From positions 124,001 to 188,000 of the forward strand of contig FNPS01000008.1 in the NCBI GenBank assembly GCA_900107365.1: 64,000 nucleotides of DNA, read 5' to 3'. This DNA is from Flavobacterium aquidurense. Its GTDB lineage: Bacteria > Bacteroidota > Bacteroidia > Flavobacteriales > Flavobacteriaceae. A model generated the notes under the pieces. It saw nothing but the letters and a program-made list of their open reading frames with translations. It was not told the origin of the DNA and searched no databases. The translations under genes were made by a program, and so were the position numbers. This document shows positions 35,661-46,163 of this stretch, piece after piece (the stretch's first letter is position 1; each line of letters starts with the position of its first letter).

Positions 35661-37205
35661 CTACCTGCTGCTCAATTTCGCCTTTTCCTTAATAATATCA
35701 GCAATTTTTCGGTTTTCAATTTTACTTTCCAGCCAGGAAATAATATCTAAATACAGGAAAGCTCTTTTTTCGTAAGTGTTTTTCTCTAATTCAATAAAAC
35801 GTTCCCGCATCTTAATAAATTCCTTTTTAATGTCTGCCGGATAGAAGTTATTCAGGTTTCTTAAGAATTTGATAATTTCCTTTTGAACTTCATGTAAATC
35901 ATTCATTTTCAATAAAAACTTGTACGTACTCTTAAGATGATTTTCTAAGTAATAGTCTTTTCCTAACTCATAATGTGCAATCAACGATAATAGTCTCGCA
36001 AAACACATTAAATCCTCTCGCATCGATAAGTTCTTATTATTGATGATTTTATCTAAATAAAAAATACATTCGTTGTACTTTTCATTTCCAAAATATATAG
36101 ATGCAATTTTATAGAAAAATAACATTTCATGATGTTCATCAAGATGTTCACTATGAATTTTTATTTTCTCTAAAATCTCCGGAATCAAATATTCGCTTTC
36201 AGCAAATGTACCTTCAAGGATGTGTAAATTTAACTTATTGTTATATACATATAAAAAGGATAGCGATGCAATGTTATCGTTTACCGGAAATTTTGGATCT
36301 GCAATTGTTTCTTCTAATAAAGTTAAATATTTCTTGAAATTAGATTGATATTTCAACATATATAAAGACTCTAAAAAGTAATGATTTCCTTTTAGAAAAA
36401 ATACAGGGTTTTGATAAATCATATTTGAATTATCATAAAACAGTCTAACCCATTTATAAGCATATTTATAACTGGCTAAAAAATCCTGAACAAGGAAACT
36501 ACGCCAAAGATTAGCATTGTAAAACCAGTATTTTTCGCGGAAACCAAATTTGCTTTCGTCTAATTTGGCGATATGTTTATTGAAATAATCATCAATATAT
36601 TTATACTCTTCATCATTTTTTACATAACCAGTTTTCAGCATAATTCCGTATAACTGAAGTGATAAATTTGATAGTTTGCTTGAAATTGTATTTCGATAAT
36701 TCAGTTCTTTTGCCTGAATAACTAATTCATCTGCACGCCCCTGAATACTTCGTGTAATATATTGCGATTCGATTAGCTTTTCGAATTCCACAATTTCATA
36801 CGCCATATATTTTTCATCATTTTCAAGTGCAATGATTTTTGTCTTATCCAGAATTTTTAAACTCTGTTTGTAAAGACCTTTATTATATAAAATACCTGCA
36901 AAATCAATTTGTTCACGCAATTGATATCGAATATTCTGACTAGGAATATTCAATCGAATGCTTACTAAAATCTGTTTGTATAAATATGATTTTAAATTAG
37001 ATAACTGTATTTTTTTGATGATTCCGCTCTTTAAAATCAGCTTTTCATCATAGGTTTCGGACTTGTCTAAAATATTAAATAACTCGATGAATTTAGTATT
37101 GGAACTGGTCTCTAATCGGCTCGCAAAAATTTTAAACTGTCTTTTCTCGGATTTGGAAAGCGATTTTATCAGAACAAATAAGAAATCTTTTTGATGGTTA
37201 GCCAT
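35661..37205 (-). CDS. Helical-repeat (TPR-like) protein of unknown function
   Basis: This 514-residue cytoplasmic protein is almost entirely alpha-helical. Pairs of helices of about 35 residues are visible throughout (for example LYNKGLYKQSLKILDKTKII, FYKIASIYFGNEKYNECIFY followed by LDKIINN), as in divergent TPR repeats. There is no signal peptide or membrane segment. The family is common in Flavobacteriia, but no function is recognised. It is divergent from leuA, with a 149-base shared upstream region. Confidence 0.75.
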   Translation of the reverse strand: MANHQKDFLFVLIKSLSKSEKRQFKIFASRLETSSNTKFIELFNILDKSETYDEKLILKSGIIKKIQLSNLKSYLYKQILVSIRLNIPSQNIRYQLREQIDFAGILYNKGLYKQSLKILDKTKIIALENDEKYMAYEIVEFEKLIESQYITRSIQGRADELVIQAKELNYRNTISSKLSNLSLQLYGIMLKTGYVKNDEEYKYIDDYFNKHIAKLDESKFGFREKYWFYNANLWRSFLVQDFLASYKYAYKWVRLFYDNSNMIYQNPVFFLKGNHYFLESLYMLKYQSNFKKYLTLLEETIADPKFPVNDNIASLSFLYVYNNKLNLHILEGTFAESEYLIPEILEKIKIHSEHLDEHHEMLFFYKIASIYFGNEKYNECIFYLDKIINNKNLSMREDLMCFARLLSLIAHYELGKDYYLENHLKSTYKFLLKMNDLHEVQKEIIKFLRNLNNFYPADIKKEFIKMRERFIELEKNTYEKRAFLYLDIISWLESKIENRKIADIIKEKAKLSSR

Positions 37206-37317
37206 TGTAAAATATAATAATGTAACTTATTGATTACTAAATAATTAACTCGTTATAAATTGTGTTATGAACAGTATAATTTCATTAAAATGAATTTCAT
37301 ACTGCGTAAGTACAATA

Positions 37318-37325
37318 TATATTTG
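37318..37325 (+). promoter_or_regulatory. -7 box for leuA
   Basis: TATATTTG matches TAnnTTTG 30 bases before the leuA ATG. No leader peptide lies between, so leuAB is not attenuated in the way his and ilv are. Confidence 0.6.
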
Positions 37326-37354
37326 TTATCAAGATGTGAAATTACATTAAATAA

Positions 37355-38562
<1,208 letters not shown>

Positions 38563-38621
38563 AAAGAAAATAGAACAAAGAACAAAAATAAAAGATTTAA
38601 ATACATAAAGAACGAGACGTT

Positions 38622-39740
38622 ATGAATTTGAAAATAGCAGTTTTACCAGGAGACGGAATTGGACCGGAAGTAATTTTACAAGCCAAAAAAGCGTTGTACG
38701 CAATTGGCGAAGTGTACAATCATGAATTTGTTTTTGAGGAAGCGCTGATGGGGGCGATTGCCATTGACAAAACGGGAAATCCGCTGCCGGAACAAACGCT
38801 TAATCTTTGCCTGAATACTGATGCTGTTTTATTTGGAGCAATCGGAGATCCTAAATACGATAATAATCCAAATGCAAAAGTTCGTCCGGAGCAGGGATTA
38901 TTGAAATTGAGAAAAGAATTGGGATTGTTCGCGAATATTCGTCCAATTAAACCTTATAAATCATTACTTGATGCTTCTCCTTTAAAAAGAGAAATTATCG
39001 AAGGCGCAGATTTTACTATTTTCAGAGAATTAACAGGTGGAGCTTATTTTGGAGCTAAAACATTAAATGAAGAAGGAACACATGCTTCTGATTTATGTGA
39101 GTATTCAGAAGAAGAAATTACCAGAATTGCACATTTAGCTTTTAAGTCGGCACAAAATCGTCGTAAAAAGTTAACAATGGTAGACAAAGCAAATGTTTTG
39201 GAAACGTCAAGATTATGGAGAAAAGTAGTTCAGAAAGTGGGCGAAAGTTATCCTGATGTGGCTTTAGACTTTTTATTTGTGGATAATGCAGCAATGCAGA
39301 TCATCTTAAATCCAAAACAATTTGATGTGATTTTGACAGAGAATTTATTTGGAGATATTTTATCAGATGAAGCAAGTGTTATTACAGGTTCTATTGGTTT
39401 ATTGGCTTCGGCATCTTTAGGAGAAAAAAATGCATTGTTTGAACCTATTCACGGTTCGTATCCACAAGCAAAAGGAAAAAATATTGCCAATCCAATTGCT
39501 TCAATTTTATCAGCGGCCATGCTGTTAGAACATTTTGGCTTATTTAAAGAAGCCAATGTAATTTATCAGGCAATTGAAAAAGCTATTGAATTTAAAGTGG
39601 TTACTGTTGATTTAAAAGCGGATTCAAAATTCGGTACAAATGAAGTAGGGGAGTTTGTTTCTAATTTTATTTTCAGCAAAGACGATTTGCTATATTTTAA
39701 TAATGACAACGTTCATATCGGACAATCGACAATTGTTTAA
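38622..39740 (+). CDS. leuB: 3-isopropylmalate dehydrogenase LeuB
   Basis: This 372-residue NAD-dependent enzyme oxidises 3-isopropylmalate. Motifs are LPGDGIGPEV, the substrate-binding RPEQGLLKLRKELGLFANIR, FTIFRELTGGAYFG, the metal-binding TENLFGDILSDEASV and the NAD motif EPIHGSYPQAKGKNIANP. It is the second gene after leuA. leuC and leuD, which encode the isomerase between the two enzymes, are not nearby, so that step is encoded elsewhere. Confidence 0.96.
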   Translation: MNLKIAVLPGDGIGPEVILQAKKALYAIGEVYNHEFVFEEALMGAIAIDKTGNPLPEQTLNLCLNTDAVLFGAIGDPKYDNNPNAKVRPEQGLLKLRKELGLFANIRPIKPYKSLLDASPLKREIIEGADFTIFRELTGGAYFGAKTLNEEGTHASDLCEYSEEEITRIAHLAFKSAQNRRKKLTMVDKANVLETSRLWRKVVQKVGESYPDVALDFLFVDNAAMQIILNPKQFDVILTENLFGDILSDEASVITGSIGLLASASLGEKNALFEPIHGSYPQAKGKNIANPIASILSAAMLLEHFGLFKEANVIYQAIEKAIEFKVVTVDLKADSKFGTNEVGEFVSNFIFSKDDLLYFNNDNVHIGQSTIV

Positions 39741-39822
39741 TATTTTTTGTTAAAACTTAAAAGAAATAACAAGAAGTATCTAAAATGTTGAGATTTTATT
39801 TTTTTAGTAACGTAAGTTTTTA

Positions 39823-39830
39823 TACTTTTG
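39823..39830 (+). promoter_or_regulatory. -7 box of the ilv operon
   Basis: TACTTTTG matches TAnnTTTG 22 bases before the leader peptide ATG. TTG at 39788-39790 is the nearest upstream element of -33 type. Read-through from leuAB remains possible because no terminator lies in between. Confidence 0.6.
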
Positions 39831-39851
39831 TCACACTAAAAAAATAACAAG

Positions 39852-39926
39852 ATGCAAATCTCAATTATTATTACTTCTGTCGTTGTTGTCAATGTGATTT
39901 TCACATCTGCATCGGGAATGGTATAA
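39852..39926 (+). CDS. ilv operon leader peptide
   Basis: A 24-residue frame reads MQISIIITSVVVVN and continues VIFTSASGMV. It holds five Ile and six Val codons in 24, matching the amino acids made by the operon behind it, and no Leu codon. It lies between a promoter box and a terminator hairpin, as required for ribosome-mediated attenuation. Confidence 0.9.
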   Translation: MQISIIITSVVVVNVIFTSASGMV

Positions 39927-39981
39927 ATATAATTGAAAAACTATATTATAAACCTTCCAAATACTGGAAGGTTTTTTTTTG
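39914..39981 (+). promoter_or_regulatory. ilv operon attenuator
   Basis: The terminator has a perfect 9-bp stem AACCTTCCA (39951-39959) / TGGAAGGTT (39965-39973), loop AATAC, and a T run to 39980. A competing arm lies at the end of the leader frame: GGGAATGGTATA (39914-39925) can pair with UUAUAAACCUUCC (from about 39947), with a bulged U and a mismatch. The Ile/Val codons end about 15-20 bases before this arm, so a stalled ribosome leaves it free, while a ribosome at the stop covers it. The antiterminator is less perfect than in his. Confidence 0.8.
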
Positions 39982-40009
39982 AATAAAAATTAAAATAAAT
40001 TAATACATA

Positions 40010-41683
40010 ATGGAATTAAATAAGTACAGCAAAACCATCACTCAAGATCAAACACAACCTGCGGCGCAAGCGATGTTGTATGGGATTGGTTTAACTGAAG
40101 AAGATTTGAAAAAAGCACAAGTAGGTATTGTGAGCATGGGTTACGATGGTAACACTTGCAACATGCACCTGAACGATTTAGCAAAAGATGTTAAAAAAGG
40201 TGTTTGGGATGCAGATCTGGTCGGACTTATTTTTAATACTATTGGTGTTAGTGACGGAATTTCTAACGGTACTGAAGGAATGCGTTTTTCATTGGTTTCT
40301 CGTGATGTAATTGCAGATTCTATTGAAACTGTTGTGGGAGCACAATGGTATGATGGTGTAATTGCCATTCCTGGTTGTGATAAAAATATGCCTGGTGCAT
40401 TAATTGCAATGGGGAGATTAAACCGCCCATCGATGATGGTGTACGGAGGATCAATTCATTCAGGAAAATGGAAAGGAGAATCTTTAAATATTGTATCTGC
40501 TTTTGAAGCTTTAGGAAAAAAAGTAAAAAACGAAATCACTCCTGAAGATTTTAAAGGAGTAATTCAAAATGCATGTCCTGGTGCTGGTGCTTGTGGCGGA
40601 ATGTATACAGCAAATACAATGTCTTCAGCAATCGAAGCATTAGGTATGAGCTTACCATACAGTTCTTCAAATCCTGCTTTGAGTCAGGAAAAAAGAGACG
40701 AGTGTCTGGCTGCAGGTGAAGCAATCAAAATATTATTAGAAAAAGATATTAAGCCAAGAGATATTATGACTCGCAAAGCTTTCGAAAATGCTATTACAAT
40801 AGTAGCTGTTTTAGGAGGTTCTACAAATGCAGTTATGCACTTAATTGCCATGGCACACGCTGTTGATATTAAGATTACTTTGGATGATTTTCAGGCAATT
40901 AATGACAGAACACCAGTATTGGCTGATATGAAGCCAAGTGGTAAATATATGATGGAAGATATTCATGAAGCGGGAGGAATTCCTTCAGTAATGAAATATT
41001 TATTAAAAGTAGGATTGATTCACGGAGATTGTTTAACGGTAACCGGAAAAACAGTAGCTGAGAATTTAGCATCTACTCCGGATTTACAAGATGGACAACA
41101 AGTAATTCATGAAATTCAAAAAGCATTAAAACCAACTGGAAATATTCAGGTTTTATACGGAAATCTTGCTTCTGAAGGTGCTGTTGCAAAAATCAGCGGA
41201 AAAGAAGGAGAATATTTTGAAGGACCAGCTGTTGTATTTGAAGGTGAATTTGAAGTGATTCCTGGTCTTGAGGCCGGAAAAATAAAACCAGGCAATGTAG
41301 TCGTCATCAGGTATTGTGGACCAAAAGGTGGTCCGGGGATGCCTGAAATGCTAAAACCTACATCAGCTATTATTGGTGCTGGATTAGGAAGTACTTGTGC
41401 TCTTATCACAGACGGCAGATTCTCTGGAGGTTCACATGGCTTTGTCGTAGGACATATTACACCAGAGGCTTATGATGGTGGTGGTATTGCACTTGTAAAA
41501 GATGGTGATTTAATTGCTATCGATGCAGTAAAAAATACAATCGACCTGAAAATTTCCGACGAAGAATTTGCGGCTAGAAAAGCGGCTTGGGTTCAACCAC
41601 CGTTAAAAGTTACAAAAGGAGTTTTGCTAAAATACGCCAGATCGGTTTCAAGCGCTTCTACAGGTTGCGTTACCGATAACTAA
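40010..41683 (+). CDS. ilvD: Dihydroxy-acid dehydratase IlvD
   Basis: This 557-residue iron-sulfur enzyme dehydrates the dihydroxy acids of the isoleucine and valine pathways. The cluster ligands and signatures are visible in [38 protein letters not shown] and the C-terminal [20 protein letters not shown]. The length is normal. It is the first structural gene after the attenuator. Confidence 0.97.
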   Translation: MELNKYSKTITQDQTQPAAQAMLYGIGLTEEDLKKAQVGIVSMGYDGNTCNMHLNDLAKDVKKGVWDADLVGLIFNTIGVSDGISNGTEGMRFSLVSRDVIADSIETVVGAQWYDGVIAIPGCDKNMPGALIAMGRLNRPSMMVYGGSIHSGKWKGESLNIVSAFEALGKKVKNEITPEDFKGVIQNACPGAGACGGMYTANTMSSAIEALGMSLPYSSSNPALSQEKRDECLAAGEAIKILLEKDIKPRDIMTRKAFENAITIVAVLGGSTNAVMHLIAMAHAVDIKITLDDFQAINDRTPVLADMKPSGKYMMEDIHEAGGIPSVMKYLLKVGLIHGDCLTVTGKTVAENLASTPDLQDGQQVIHEIQKALKPTGNIQVLYGNLASEGAVAKISGKEGEYFEGPAVVFEGEFEVIPGLEAGKIKPGNVVVIRYCGPKGGPGMPEMLKPTSAIIGAGLGSTCALITDGRFSGGSHGFVVGHITPEAYDGGGIALVKDGDLIAIDAVKNTIDLKISDEEFAARKAAWVQPPLKVTKGVLLKYARSVSSASTGCVTDN

Positions 41684-41689
41684 TTAAAT

Positions 41690-41847
41690 AACAATATCAA
41701 AAATCAATGACAATGACAATAACTATATCAAAAATCAAATAGCAAAAAAAAACAAAAAATCAATTTAGAATTTATCATTGAAATTGATTTTTGACATTGC
41801 GATTGAATTTTGATATTGATTTTTGAAATTGACATTGATAAAACAAA
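41690..41847. repeat. ilvD-ilvB spacer inverted repeat of ATCAAAAATCAAT
   Basis: The left half repeats CAATATCAAAAATCAATGAC and CAATGACAAT. The right half repeats the complements: TTGATTTTTGACATTG, GAATTTTGATATTGATTTTTG and AATTGACATTG. Several registers can pair, giving a hairpin of more than 20 bp between co-transcribed genes. Confidence 0.7.
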
Positions 41848-41854
41848 ATATACT

Positions 41855-43543
41855 ATGAAAATATCAGGGGCAGAAGCCGTTATAAGATGTTTATTAGAAG
41901 AAGGAGTAGACTTAGTTTATGGATATCCTGGAGGAGCCATAATGCCGGTTTATGACGAATTATATAAATTTCAGGACCAATTACACCACGTTTTAGTACG
42001 TCACGAACAAGGTGCAACTCACGCAGCTCAGGGATATGCCAGAGCTACAGGAAAAGTTGGAGTAGCCATTGCTACTTCAGGTCCGGGAGCAACAAATTTA
42101 GTTACCGGAATAGCAGATGCTCAAATTGATTCAACTCCAATGGTTTGTATTACAGGCCAGGTTGGAAGACATTTATTAGGATCTGATGCATTTCAGGAAA
42201 CAGACATTATTGGAATTTCAACTCCGGTAACCAAATGGAATTTTCAGATTACTGAAGCTTCTCAAATTCCTGAAATCATTGCAAAAGCATTTTATATTGC
42301 ACGTTCTGGACGTCCAGGGCCTGTATTAATTGATATTACTAAAAATGCTCAATTTGATGAGTTTGATTTTAGTTATGAAAAATGTACTTCAATAAGAAGT
42401 TATGTTCCGGTTCCAAAATTAAAACTAGACAAAGTGGCTGAAGCTGCTGCTTTAATTAATAGTGCTAAAAAACCTTTCATAGTTTTTGGTCAGGGAATTA
42501 TTTTGGGTCAGGCCGAAGAGCAATTGAAAGCTTTTATTGAAAAATCAGGAATTCCTGCAGGTTGGACTATTTTAGGTCTTTCAGCTTTGCCAACAGATCA
42601 TCCTTTAAACGTTGGGATGTTAGGAATGCATGGAAATTATGGACCAAATATGCTGACTAACGAATGTGATGTTTTAATTGCATTAGGAATGCGTTTTGAT
42701 GACCGTGTTACCGGAAAGTTAGCTACATATGCTAAGCAGGCAAAAGTAATTCACTTTGAAATTGATCCTGCTGAAGTTGATAAAAACGTAAAAACAGAAG
42801 TAGCTGTTCTAGGAGATGTAAAAGAAGCTTTAAGTGCACTATTGCCTTTAATTGAGAAAAAATCTCATGATTTATGGCATAATGAGTTTAAAGAATTGTA
42901 CAAAATAGAAGTTGAATCTGTTATAAATGAAGAATTAAATCCAACGAATGGAAAAGGTATTTCTATGGGTGAAACTATGGAGATGATCAACAAACATTCA
43001 AAAGGGGATGCGATTATTGTTTCTGATGTTGGCCAACACCAAATGTTTGCCTGCCGTTATGCGAAATTTAATTCAACTAAAAGTAATATTACTTCTGGTG
43101 GTTTAGGAACAATGGGATTTGCTTTACCAGCGGCTATCGGGGCTAAAATGGGAAGACCGGATCGTGAAGTTGTTGCTATTATTGGTGATGGTGGATTCCA
43201 GATGACTATTCAGGAATTAGGAACTATTTTCCAGACAAAAGTACCTGTAAAAATTGTTATTTTAAATAATGAGTTTTTAGGAATGGTGCGTCAATGGCAG
43301 GAATTGTTCTTTGATAACAGATATGCATCAACAAAAATGATTAATCCAAATTTTGTCGCTATCGCTGAAGGATATCATATTAAATCTAAAAAAGTAACAC
43401 AGAGAGAAGATTTGGATGCAGCTGTCGCAGAAATGATGGCTTCAAAAGATTCTTATTTCTTAGAAGTTATGGTAGAAAAGGAGAATAATGTTTTCCCCAT
43501 GATACCAACAGGAGCCTGTGTTTCAGAGATTAGATTAAGCTAA
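41855..43543 (+). CDS. ilvB: Acetolactate synthase large (catalytic) subunit IlvB
   Basis: This 562-residue thiamine-diphosphate enzyme makes acetolactate or acetohydroxybutyrate from pyruvate. The activating Glu is in VRHEQGATHAAQGYAR. The central FAD-binding domain follows. The ThDP motif runs from IIGDGGFQM to ILNNEF (GDG followed by NN). An open frame extends 45 bases upstream from a TTG at 41810, but that part is spacer repeat. The ATG at 41855 gives the usual start MKISGAEAVIRCL. Its regulatory subunit is the next gene. Confidence 0.96.
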   Translation: MKISGAEAVIRCLLEEGVDLVYGYPGGAIMPVYDELYKFQDQLHHVLVRHEQGATHAAQGYARATGKVGVAIATSGPGATNLVTGIADAQIDSTPMVCITGQVGRHLLGSDAFQETDIIGISTPVTKWNFQITEASQIPEIIAKAFYIARSGRPGPVLIDITKNAQFDEFDFSYEKCTSIRSYVPVPKLKLDKVAEAAALINSAKKPFIVFGQGIILGQAEEQLKAFIEKSGIPAGWTILGLSALPTDHPLNVGMLGMHGNYGPNMLTNECDVLIALGMRFDDRVTGKLATYAKQAKVIHFEIDPAEVDKNVKTEVAVLGDVKEALSALLPLIEKKSHDLWHNEFKELYKIEVESVINEELNPTNGKGISMGETMEMINKHSKGDAIIVSDVGQHQMFACRYAKFNSTKSNITSGGLGTMGFALPAAIGAKMGRPDREVVAIIGDGGFQMTIQELGTIFQTKVPVKIVILNNEFLGMVRQWQELFFDNRYASTKMINPNFVAIAEGYHIKSKKVTQREDLDAAVAEMMASKDSYFLEVMVEKENNVFPMIPTGACVSEIRLS

Positions 43544-43550
43544 AGAAAAA

Positions 43551-43614
43551 GTTTCAGGTTTCAGGTTTATATTGTTTCAGGTTGTACAACTTGAAACTTG
43601 AAACCTGAAACAAA
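43551..43614. repeat. ilvB-ilvN spacer hairpin of GTTTCAGG units
   Basis: GTTTCAGGTTGT (43574-43585) pairs with ACAACTTGAAAC (43586-43597) with one G-U, and flanking GTTTCAGG copies on both sides can extend the fold. The motif family is the same as after hisB and hisIE. Confidence 0.7.
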
Positions 43615-43631
43615 ATAAACTATAAAAAAAC

Positions 43632-44153
43632 ATGGAAGATAAAACATTTACCATATCGGTATATTCAGAAAATAATGTTGGATTGTTGAACAGAATATCT
43701 GGAATATTCTTAAAGCGTCACATTAATATATTAAGCCTAAACGTTTCAGAATCAGAAATAGAGAATGTTTCTAGATTTATTATTGTTGTAAATACAACAG
43801 AAAAATGGGTTCAGAATATCGTGGGACAAATTGAAAAACAAATTGAAGTTATTAAAGCATTTTATCATACTGATGAAGAAACAATTTTCTTAGAAAATGC
43901 TTTGTTTAAAATACAGTCAAGTTTGTTGTTTGATGAAAAACAAATTCAGAATATCATTAAAGAAAGTCAGTCTACAATTGTGACGGTTTCTCGTGATTTC
44001 TTTGTGATTTCAAAATCAGGAAGACGTTCTGAGATAGAAGAATTATACGCAAAATTCAAACCTTACGGCATTATGCAATTTGTTCGTTCAGGCAGAATAT
44101 CAGTTTCTAAAGAAAAAATGGAAATTTCATCATTGTTAGAAGCGTTTAACTAG
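43632..44153 (+). CDS. ilvN: Acetolactate synthase small (regulatory) subunit IlvN
   Basis: This 173-residue protein has an N-terminal ACT domain (about residues 4-76, FTISVYSENNVGLLNRISGI then FLKRHINILSLNV) and a C-terminal ACT-like half. It binds valine and regulates IlvB. Its position between ilvB and ilvC is standard. Confidence 0.94.
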   Translation: MEDKTFTISVYSENNVGLLNRISGIFLKRHINILSLNVSESEIENVSRFIIVVNTTEKWVQNIVGQIEKQIEVIKAFYHTDEETIFLENALFKIQSSLLFDEKQIQNIIKESQSTIVTVSRDFFVISKSGRRSEIEELYAKFKPYGIMQFVRSGRISVSKEKMEISSLLEAFN

Positions 44154-44195
44154 TATCAATTATAAATTACATATCATTAAATATTATTAAAAAAA

Positions 44196-45665
44196 ATGGC
44201 AAATTATTTCAACACATTACCACTTAGATTACAATTAGAACAATTAGGAGTTTGTGAATTTATGGAGCAATCTGAATTTGCAGACGGAATCGCAGCATTG
44301 GCAGGGAAAAAAGTTGTTATTGTAGGTTGTGGTGCACAAGGTTTGAATCAAGGTTTAAACATGAGAGATTCTGGTTTAGATATTTCTTATGCATTACGTG
44401 CAGATGCAATCGCTGAAAAAAGAGCTTCTTATAAAAATGCTACTGAAAACGGTTTTAAGGTAGGTACATATGAAGAATTAATTCCAACTGCAGACTTAGT
44501 TTGTAATTTAACTCCGGATAAACAACATACTGCTGTAGTTACTGCTATTATGCCATTAATGAAAAACGGGTCAACTTTAGCATACTCTCACGGATTTAAT
44601 ATCGTTGAAGAAGGAATGCAGATTCGTGAAGATATAACAGTAATTATGTGTGCTCCTAAATGTCCTGGTTCTGAGGTTCGTGAAGAGTACAAAAGAGGAT
44701 TTGGTGTGCCAACACTTATCGCTGTTCACCCTGAAAATGATCCAAATGGAGCTGGTTTAGATCAGGCAAAAGCTTACGCAGTTGCAACTGGTGGTCACAA
44801 AGCAGGAGTTTTGAAATCATCATTCGTAGCTGAAGTAAAATCAGATTTAATGGGTGAGCAAACTATTCTTTGTGGTTTATTGCAAACGGGATCTATTTTA
44901 TGTTTTGATAAAATGGTTGAAAAAGGAATCGATGCTGCATATGCTTCAAAATTAATTCAATACGGATGGGAAACAATCACTGAAGCTTTGAAACATGGTG
45001 GTATCACCAATATGATGGATCGTCTTTCTAATCCTGCAAAAATTGAAGCTTACGAACTTGCTGAAGAATTAAAAGACATTATGCGTCCGTTATTTCAAAA
45101 ACACCAGGATGATATTATTTCAGGAGAATTCTCAAGAACTATGATGCTTGACTGGGCTAATGATGATGTAAATTTATTGAAATGGAGAGCAGCAACTGGA
45201 GAAACTAACTTCGAGAAAACAGCACCACAAGAAGCTGCAATTCCAGAACAAGAATATTTTGATAATGGAGTTTTAATGATTGCAATGGTAAAAGCAGGAG
45301 TTGAGTTAGCTTTTGAAACTATGACAGAGGCTGGAATCATTGAAGAGTCTGCTTACTATGAGTCATTGCACGAATTGCCATTAATTGCTAACACAATTGC
45401 AAGAAAGAAATTGTTTGAAATGAACCGCGTTATTTCGGATACTGCTGAGTACGGATGTTATTTATTTGATCACGCTTGTAAGCCGTTATTGACTGAATTC
45501 ATGAAAACGGTTGAAACAAATATAATAGGAAAACCATTCTCAACTTCAAATGGAGTAGATAATGCTATTTTAATTGCCGTAAATAAAGAAATTCGTCAAC
45601 ATCCTATCGAAGAAGTAGGAGCTTGGTTGAGAGAATCTATGACTGCAATGAAAAAAATTGGATAA
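44196..45665 (+). CDS. ilvC: Ketol-acid reductoisomerase IlvC (class II)
   Basis: This 489-residue NADPH enzyme makes the dihydroxy acids used by IlvD. The length marks the class II (enterobacterial/plant type) enzyme with two C-terminal knotted domains, rather than the ~330-residue class I. The nucleotide-binding motif is [16 protein letters not shown]. The metal-binding acidic residues lie in [13 protein letters not shown]. It is the last gene of the ilv operon. No ilvA or ilvE is in the window. Confidence 0.97.
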   Translation: MANYFNTLPLRLQLEQLGVCEFMEQSEFADGIAALAGKKVVIVGCGAQGLNQGLNMRDSGLDISYALRADAIAEKRASYKNATENGFKVGTYEELIPTADLVCNLTPDKQHTAVVTAIMPLMKNGSTLAYSHGFNIVEEGMQIREDITVIMCAPKCPGSEVREEYKRGFGVPTLIAVHPENDPNGAGLDQAKAYAVATGGHKAGVLKSSFVAEVKSDLMGEQTILCGLLQTGSILCFDKMVEKGIDAAYASKLIQYGWETITEALKHGGITNMMDRLSNPAKIEAYELAEELKDIMRPLFQKHQDDIISGEFSRTMMLDWANDDVNLLKWRAATGETNFEKTAPQEAAIPEQEYFDNGVLMIAMVKAGVELAFETMTEAGIIEESAYYESLHELPLIANTIARKKLFEMNRVISDTAEYGCYLFDHACKPLLTEFMKTVETNIIGKPFSTSNGVDNAILIAVNKEIRQHPIEEVGAWLRESMTAMKKIG

Positions 45666-45670
45666 TAAAT

Positions 45671-45860
45671 TGGGAATTACCACACATTCGACTGTGATGG
45701 GATTTGCACTGTATCTCTGTTTTATGTAATATTTTGAATTAGTAAGCACTTATTAAGAAAAAGGATATAGATGCAATATTGCATTCACTTAACTTCTGCG
45801 AGCAAGTGAGTTAAGTGAGGTAATCCCGTATAATGGGGTGTATTTAGCAATAAATATGCT
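45671..45860 (+). ncRNA. Candidate structured RNA between ilvC and acs
   Basis: No gene is seen in 45666-46163, but the first 200 bases are highly structured. GGGAATTACC (45672-45681) can close with GGTAATCCC (45819-45827) with one bulge. Inside are CACA-TTCGAC-TGTG (45683-45696), the palindrome TGCAATATTGCA (45772-45783) and a perfect 10-bp hairpin TCACTTAACT / AGTTAAGTGA (45785-45818). A closing stem, a large internal loop and a terminal hairpin over roughly 160 bases recall 6S RNA, but the identity is not established. It could equally be the 3' untranslated region of the ilv transcript. Confidence 0.35.
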
Positions 45861-45969
45861 TGTTGAGATTTCTATTTTAATTAATAAAGCTGCTACTATT
45901 TTCAAAATAGAATCGCAGATTGTAAGACAGAATTACAAAAAATTAATTGTTATTGAAATTGTTAAAATT

Positions 45970-46003
45970 AAAAAGGCATGGTATTATTTATCATGCCTTT
46001 TTT
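45970..46003 (+). terminator. Terminator after the ilv operon or the candidate RNA
   Basis: AAAAAGGCATG and CATGCCTTTTTT enclose a 10-base AT loop. It lies 305 bases after ilvC, an unusually long way for a simple operon end, which leaves room for an RNA gene. Confidence 0.85.
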
Positions 46004-46163
46004 GCACTATGTAATTTTGTCTAAAAAAGTAAATTTTTAAATTATATACATTAAAAGATTGTATTTTTTTTAATATGTGTTTTTTTTTGTCAAAATTTAT
46101 GAATTAAATAATTTTAAGAATACGCTGATATTTAATACATTTATAAAAAAATTCCAAAAACAT

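Noticed and set aside
39841-40009. T-box or metabolite riboswitch before ilvD
   Set aside because: The leader frame rich in Ile/Val and the simple terminator explain the region. No T-box specifier or AGGGTGG-type motif is seen.
46077-46163. N-terminal extension of acetyl-CoA synthetase
   Set aside because: The added residues are low-complexity Phe/Ile/Asn/Lys from an AT-rich leader, without similarity to the family, and the later ATG gives normal length.
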